Positions 57,571 to 64,000 of a DNA stretch of 64,000 nt are shown here, piece by piece (position 1 is the stretch's first letter; every line of letters begins with the position of its first letter). The stretch is taken from assembly GCA_965153455.1 (NCBI GenBank), contig OZ234501.1:9672001-9736000 (forward strand), read 5' to 3'. The translations under genes and the position numbers were made by a program. The notes under the pieces were generated by a model that was not told the origin of the DNA, ran no database searches, and saw only the letters and a program-made list of their open reading frames with translations. Source of the stretch: Sphagnum compactum (taxonomy: Eukaryota > Bryophyta > Sphagnopsida > Sphagnales).

Positions 57571-60500
57571 ACACTAGTGCCAACCTAAACCATCTTTCAG
57601 TGTCCCATAAACCCGAGGGGGCAGGCTTCACACAGCCTCAAAATTGCATGCATTTTTGAAATTGTTTTTCCTATGATACCCAACAGGTAGTTGCTGGATA
57701 CCTGCTGGGTATCACTAGACAAAATGATGGCAGGCTTTTCAAAAATGTGATGCCTGTAGTAGAGGTGGGGAAATTACATTATTGAAAAGCTCGTTAACAT
57801 ATTATCCTCAATAAGGGCTGCATGCAACAACACTAAAAGAAAATGGTGCATGTTTTTAGGACAAAAGTCATGGGAATATAAGGGAAAAATAAAATTGCGA
57901 TGTGAAAATTTCAAATTATTCAGCAAGTTTAATATGGAAACCACCATTATGATTTTATGCATAGTAGCGAACTTAGAAATAGTTTATCACTAGGAAATAT
58001 TAGTAGAATGTAGGTCCTTAAAAAGTGCATTCATAATGATATTTACACTGTTTTTCAGTATTGTGCATTTAAAAAGAAAATCAGATTGTAAAAGTAGGTT
58101 AAATATAAGGTTTTCAAAATACAAATAACTTTTGCGAAGTACAAATGAAATAGATTCTAACAAATTATTAAAAAAAACAAAATTTTGACTTGTACCACAA
58201 AAATATAATCATCTCAATATCCTACCCAAATATATACATATTCAATTAAATATTTTATGTTAAACTATCGTCAAACTTATATTTTTTATCCTTTTGAGAT
58301 TCTATTTTTAATTTTTTGATTCATTTAAAAAAAAATTGCAAGTAATTTTTCATGAAATTAATAGAAGTTAATGTTTGTCTTTTTGTTGTATTTTCATATT
58401 TGATAAAATTTAAGACATTCATTTTTTGTATATTTTATTATGCTTTCATCCATTAATGTTATAGGTTTTTAGTATGTTTATAAGAAAATTTTAAAATATT
58501 ATAAAAACCATGTGATATGATTTGGAATGAATCTAATGAAAATATCATATTAAAAAAATACTAAACATTATAACTAATTTTTTAAAATATTTTAAAAAAG
58601 AATTCTGAGAGAGTTTTTAAACACAATGTATTTTAATAAATATTTTAAACATATGTTTACAGAATAATATAATGTGACATCTTTTAAAATGAGATAAAAA
58701 CATTAATGATTTTTGAGCTTGAAAATGAAATATTTCAAAATGAACACTCACCAAACTGATAAGGTTTGTTCTTGTTAGTGTGGACACACCCACCCCATGA
58801 ATCATCATATTGCTTTTGAATCAATATGCGTCAAATTTCTTAGTGGTTTGGTGAATTGAACTGCTAAGTTTACTTATAATAATATCTTGGGAGCTTCAAC
58901 ACACGTTTGTCGAATAATGAATTAAATTTGAAAACTCTCATTTTGACAAATAAAACATTCTTGAAGATGCAATATTTCTTTCACAAATATTAATTTAACA
59001 AATTTTTTGAAAAATTTAACTGTTTTGCAAAAATAATTTAATTAGTGTGGAAGCTGCAAATGTAGCACAGTAATTAGGATCTGAATAGCTAGGTGCCCAT
59101 GATTGCGGAGTGGGTATAATAAGTGGTGGGTATCAGTGTAGGCGAAAATGTTCGATGATTCCTCATAGTATAGCTGCAGGTGGGTTTGCCTGAAGGTGAT
59201 AGTTTTCAGGTTTTGTTTAGACATCTGGATATACATTTTCTATGTCTAGATGATCAGATTAAATTAATGTTCGCCAAATAAATTTGCCTTCACCTAGCTA
59301 GCGGCTATTTATGGCAACTGAATTGTAAAAAGATTCAGTTTACTAATTTGATTCTCTTGTAATCAATATTTTCTTTTATTTCAATTTTCTCTTGGAGCGA
59401 CATTAGCAAGCACCCCGAGAGAGATTTAGCAATAAATGCTAACCTCTTATTAGAACTTGTCCAAAAAAAAAATCTTTTATAGTCTGACTCCATTAGGAAT
59501 CAGCAAGAGAGTTTTCTTTGGGGGGCCCATTTGGCGAATTTTTCCTCAAAAAAAGGCCTATGAAATATTACTTTTCATCAAATAAATTGTCATGTTTCTA
59601 CACATTTGTTTAAGCAAGTAGCTAGGATATAAAACGATTTTAATAAATTTCTGCTTTCATAGCTCGTCTATAGCCAAATGTGGCTAAATTTTCTTGTGGA
59701 TGCTCGCCAGTGTGGCAACATCACAAAATTGAAAAAGCAAAAACACTGGCCATCCACGAATCTAGTGAAACTGACTCCAAAAGTCTCCGTTTTGGGGTGA
59801 TTTTTGGTTTTAAGTAAAAAAATATTGTGACAGTATATTTCATTTTTTAAAATGAGAATTCACACCAAAAAGAAATCGCTGCTTCTAATCGGTAATATAA
59901 TTTATATGAGATACACACACACACACACACACATATATAAAATGCAGACCCGATCCGTAGTCTACACAATTACTGATCAACTGCACGCAACATATTTATA
60001 TATGAATTTCAGGTAACTTGCAGTAGCAGCAGCTACCTGTAACTTTTGCGTGTGGATTGTATAGTCCGTACCCACCGCGCGTTGTAGACCAGACTTTGAC
60101 GGGAGTTGGCAAAATATGGGGTTTTTCTTTCTTTCTTTTTTTTTGTTTCTCACGTAAGAGCAAATCATTGGTGCTTTGCTTTTCAATTTGCCAGCTTCCT
60201 ATGATCACTAGTAGTGTTACCTATAATAACTTGTGTTTCAAGCTTATAAGTTTTTTGGGTCATACATATTACGCCAGTGACTGATCATCATGACCACGTC
60301 CAGTAGTACTGGCAAGTGAAAAAATTAGAACTTTGTTCCACGGTAACTCCAGCTAATTATGTACATTGCAATCTTTCAAGGGAACTAGCTAGCTAGACTA
60401 GATGTGCAGAAGATTAGCAATTGTACACATCTGAAGAGGCTGCAACGTCTGTAACTAATTAAGACTGTTGATTTATATATTATCTCTATATATCTTAATT

Positions 60501-63500
60501 GTATTAAGCTGGGAACATCATCTGTGATATATAGACTTTGCTTATATTTCCTAGAGCTATGATATATTTGGGCCCCCATTTAATCTAGATTGCAGAAACA
60601 CAATTCTGTGTTTGTAGGACAACAAACTTGTTTGAGTGCATTTCCAGCGATAGCTATGCATTGCATGTGCAGCTGCTATCTTATAATTGTGAAGGTAAAA
60701 TTGAAGCTGCATCAACAGAATTAGCAGGGAGATGTGATTGATCCAGTTACATTATCAGATCCATCTGCCAAACTGCGGCTAGCTAGATAGACATGAGTGC
60801 CACTAGACGCCGACTTAATAAAAAACCAGTGCCGATAAAGGAATTCACATATCCAAGATGCAGCACGCTTCTAATCATCACTGCAAACGTCATGTGGCTC
60901 ATGTCAGCATGAGTAAGCACTGGAGAAAGCTCATGATCTCTAACTATGATGTTTGAAGTTGTATACGGTTTTTGTGAATTATTATACCTTCCCCGCGTGC
61001 AGTGACAGGTTGCTGTTGCAAGATACATATATTCGAGTACAAACACCCATGGATCTAACACTGTTGCGGGTAACGCGGACAACAAATTACTGGAGTGCCG
61101 ACCCAAAAATCTCCAGGGCTGATCCGTTACATGTAGATATATATATATATATAAGTTTGTAATAATCTCCTGAAAGCCAAGGGCGCACAACTATACAAAA
61201 GTCTACTTCCTGAGATTTTACGAAATCCCATTTCGCAAGCTGGCAACGCAAAGAGAAAGCCGTTATGTGATCAGCTCTAGAGTACTTAATGGGCATGGCT
61301 CTAACAATGAAACTTGAGAGTCTGCAATAACTAACATCCTCATGCTCTGCAACAAGCTGCAGGTGAGGGTCAAGCTGCTTCATTTCATTGTAACAGCTTG
61401 ACCCTGGACAATAGCCATAGAAGCTGCCAGATACAGAGAGGATATAGGGATTAGGGCCTCGTGCTGCACACTGAAAATCAATTCTTTAAGATTGCGGAGA
61501 AATCACGGTAACGCTTTTGAGCTGGGTATCTGTTGTGTCAGAATTCTATCCCCGAGTTGATAAGAGTTCCCAGTGCACAACACGTATAACTGCAGATATC
61601 AACAACAATTCAAAAGAAAGTTATTTGATTAACACTATCGAGAACGTCGTGAATTAGAAGAGGATAATTCTTCAGGAGATTCAAGTTAAGCTTCCCATAT
61701 GCAGATAACTACATGATTATCGATGGCTGCAGCTTCCCTTAGCGGTATTTATCCCAAGATCATCATCTAGAACAATAGTACTGCAACTTCAATGCGAAGA
61801 AGAAGTTCTGATCTGCTAGCCCTCAGGGGCAGCGTGTTAATTAGTACACCAACAACCCTGATTCTTTCATGGATCAATAATCTTGAAAATTGACCGAGCA
61901 GAGAGCGTGAACAAGAACAAAAGCGCTGCAGGCACAGATCCCCATACCACAGACCAATATATATCTATCTACCAGCTGAATGCCTTGCTACAAGTCTGCA
62001 TCTCATTTGAACCAACCTACATGTTATAAGCAGGCATGCGCATATATATGTATGTGGGATAGTAGAATTCGTGTTTAAAAAATGACCCAGGCAATTGCCC
62101 CAGGTTGTTGTAATCTCCAACTGGTCGATGCAGCAGGTCATAGCTGCCTGTCTGCCACTTTGTGCTGGAGTTCCGGTGATGAGTTTAGCTACCAAAAAGT
62201 CTACAGAAACAACAAGCTGGCCATTCCTTCTTCATCACGATCACTTTGCTTGCAAGTACTTAGAATCCTATCTTACACTGATCCGGCAATTTCAGCTCTC
62301 TACCTTCCTGAATTTGATACGTCTCGACACAATCCGGGAAGCGGAAGCAGCTATCCTGGAAAGTACATACATTCGCTCTGATTGGGTTTGCGCAACTAGT
62401 CACAACATGATTGCTAAGGGCAGCAGAAAACAAACAAGTTCCAAATAGCAAATCGCCAAATTCTACAATCCTGCTGCACAATTATATGCTCTCGAGAGCC
62501 CTACAAGTTCATTCGAAACCCGCATGAGAATCATTCCCGTACCTTGTCCATGAGCTGGCCAGCTTATCTTAATCTGAGCAGGGAGGCGACACAAATGGCT
62601 TGCTTTACGGATCAGTAGAGCAGGAAGAAGCATACAAAATGTTGAAGTGTTCATGCAGGAGCTGGTCATGCAGCGAGCGCCCCATGTGTCGAAGATGCAG
62701 ATCCTGCAGCGGTGATCTGTAGACCCTGACGGAAGCTGGTATTGAGAATTATCCCTAGCTGCTGCTGCACTCGATTCTTTCCTATCATGAGCTCTCGGAT
62801 TTATAGCAGTTGCCGCAGGAGCACTAGATGAAAGGTATCAGCTGTCCTAGTTGACAAGCAAGCCAAAGCTAGATCTCAAAACGGAAATGGCTTGAAGATC
62901 CGCTAGTTACATTCGGAAGGATTTTGTTCGGTCGAACCGAAGAGCCATAACGTCATGTGATCAGTACCATAAAGCAACTTATGCTTCTCCACATACTCAT
63001 GATCGAGACAGCCATGTCCTAGCCATTCCTTGATTGCACCAGCTGCTCTCGCGCTTCTTGTGAGCCTGACGGTCCCGGATGTAGATTACGAGGATCTCGA
63101 GATCCTTGGTCGATTCCCTGCACCCATTCAACTGTAGCTGAAACATTACACTGGTACCGATCATGTGTTCCATGTGATCAATTCCTTGGGAAAGAGTCCT
63201 AGCCTTTCCCCCAATATTTTTCTGCCCTCTCTGGATGTTCCTAGCTGCCTTCGCAATCTCCAACCTACGAACTCATTCCCTGTATTCTCCCATAGGTAAG
63301 CCACCATATTGAGAAAGGAAAATTGTGGGAACCTCCTCAGAGACGATAAGTCCAGAGCTCTAGAGATCTTTTGTTTCTATCTTTTGTCTAACCCCCTAAG
63401 AGGATCGTATCTAAGCTTCTTTTCCGTAGACATCTGTGCTCAGCTGATCTATGCAGAACTACCCATGCAAGGGCCTTAAATAAGCTGGATGTTGCTAGAA

Positions 63501-63775
63501 CTCGATATCTGCAAATGCAGTGAAGAACCACACGAGCCTCTGGACAAAAATTAGTATCTACTTTGTGTCCGAGTCAAGAACCTGAAGTAGCCGATTGATA
63601 ATCTTTCAGGCTGCATCATCATCTGTTTGTTGATACTAAACCCAATTCCGAGCTGAAACAAGATTCTCTACACATTTGTGGAAGCAAAGATCCGCTTCCA
63701 GCACTGTACATGGCATGTAAAGCAAGAGGGTTGTTCTTGTTACCCATTGAAAGCTGCTCGTGGTAGATGGATCGA
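57571..63775. other. Gene-free stretch with a change in composition near 59.9 kb
   Basis: Up to about 59,900 the DNA is AT-rich like the rest of the window. From there it is rich in AGCT, GATC and CATG words and more complex, and it includes an AC microsatellite (59,912-59,933) and a TA run (61,137-61,152). I find no consistent coding frame on either strand. Part of it may be the 3' UTR or downstream region of the minus-strand gene that ends at 63,776. Confidence 0.45.
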
Positions 63776-64000
63776 TCATGGGGCCGGAGAAATGTGTCCT
63801 CCTGCACTACCACTTCCATTGCCGCTGTGATCGCCTCCTCCTGTTCGACTTGATGGATACGACGGTCCTAAGGGACCCAGAGCTCCAGTCAATCCGAGCG
63901 CAGCCAAACCAGCCTCGTAAGAGCCTCCTCCAACTCTGGCAAGCTCCATGATCTGTTCTCTCGTCAGCTGTGGTGGCTCTCTTGCAAGATCAATGAGCTG
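63776..64000 (-). CDS. Last exon of an unrecognised protein, cut by window edge
   Basis: A 75-codon minus-strand frame runs from the window edge to a TGA at 63,776-63,778. It reads LIDLAREPPQLTREQIMELA, then a Gly/Ala/Leu-rich stretch (GGGSYEAGLAALGLTGALG) and a Gly/Ser-rich tail ending GGHISPAP. The composition, with balanced codons and a helix-like amphipathic start, looks like real coding sequence, unlike the short frames around it. I do not recognise the family. The missing N-terminal part lies beyond 64,000. Alternatively the frame is fortuitous. Confidence 0.5.
   Translation of the reverse strand, partial: QLIDLAREPPQLTREQIMELARVGGGSYEAGLAALGLTGALGPLGPSYPSSRTGGGDHSGNGSGSAGGHISPAP

Noticed and set aside
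1-64000. CRISPR arrays, bacterial operons, ribosome binding sites, rRNA genes
   Set aside because: None is seen. Spliced genes and plant-type transposons show that this is eukaryotic nuclear DNA.

Overview
This window looks like nuclear DNA from a land plant or close relative, probably one with a large, transposon-filled genome. The evidence is spliced genes with GT-AG introns, a DUF538 gene (a streptophyte-specific family), plant-type Ty3/gypsy and Ty1/copia retrotransposons, and many small inverted-repeat elements. I cannot assign a species. Old elements are full of C-to-T type decay, and gene density is low (four gene models plus one partial exon in 64 kb).

Layout. Positions 1 to 14,170 hold no credible host gene. 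They contain hAT-like and Mutator-like non-autonomous elements, a tRNA-derived SINE-like copy, minisatellites and very AT-rich DNA. A 5'-truncated Ty1/copia element occupies about 14,170 to 16,640. A decayed Ty3/gypsy element occupies 17,052 to about 27,975, with a stray LTR fragment after it. Its order is LTR, gag with zinc knuckle, protease, a cytosine-5 DNA methyltransferase-like domain, reverse transcriptase, RNase H, integrase, polypurine tract, LTR. Two solo LTRs of a second family (TGTCGCAACC...GCGTCA, 5-bp target duplications) interrupt gag and the methyltransferase. Two more copies are nested in each other at 31,517 to 33,365, inside a minisatellite.

The genic part runs from 35.0 to 53.0 kb, all on the plus strand: a three-exon DUF538 gene (175 aa); a single-pass membrane protein of unknown role (544 aa model); a single-domain thioredoxin/PDI-like gene with a WCPHC active site; and a protein with a RanBP2-type zinc finger whose motif is only completed across a splice junction. 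From 54 to 57.6 kb there are more inverted-repeat elements. From about 59.9 kb the base composition becomes richer in AGCT and GATC words, leading to the last coding exon of a minus-strand gene cut by the window edge (63,776 to 64,000).

The most interesting item is the retrotransposon with its own DNA methyltransferase-like domain. The host genes show no sign of acting in one pathway. All gene models are by eye and need transcript support.
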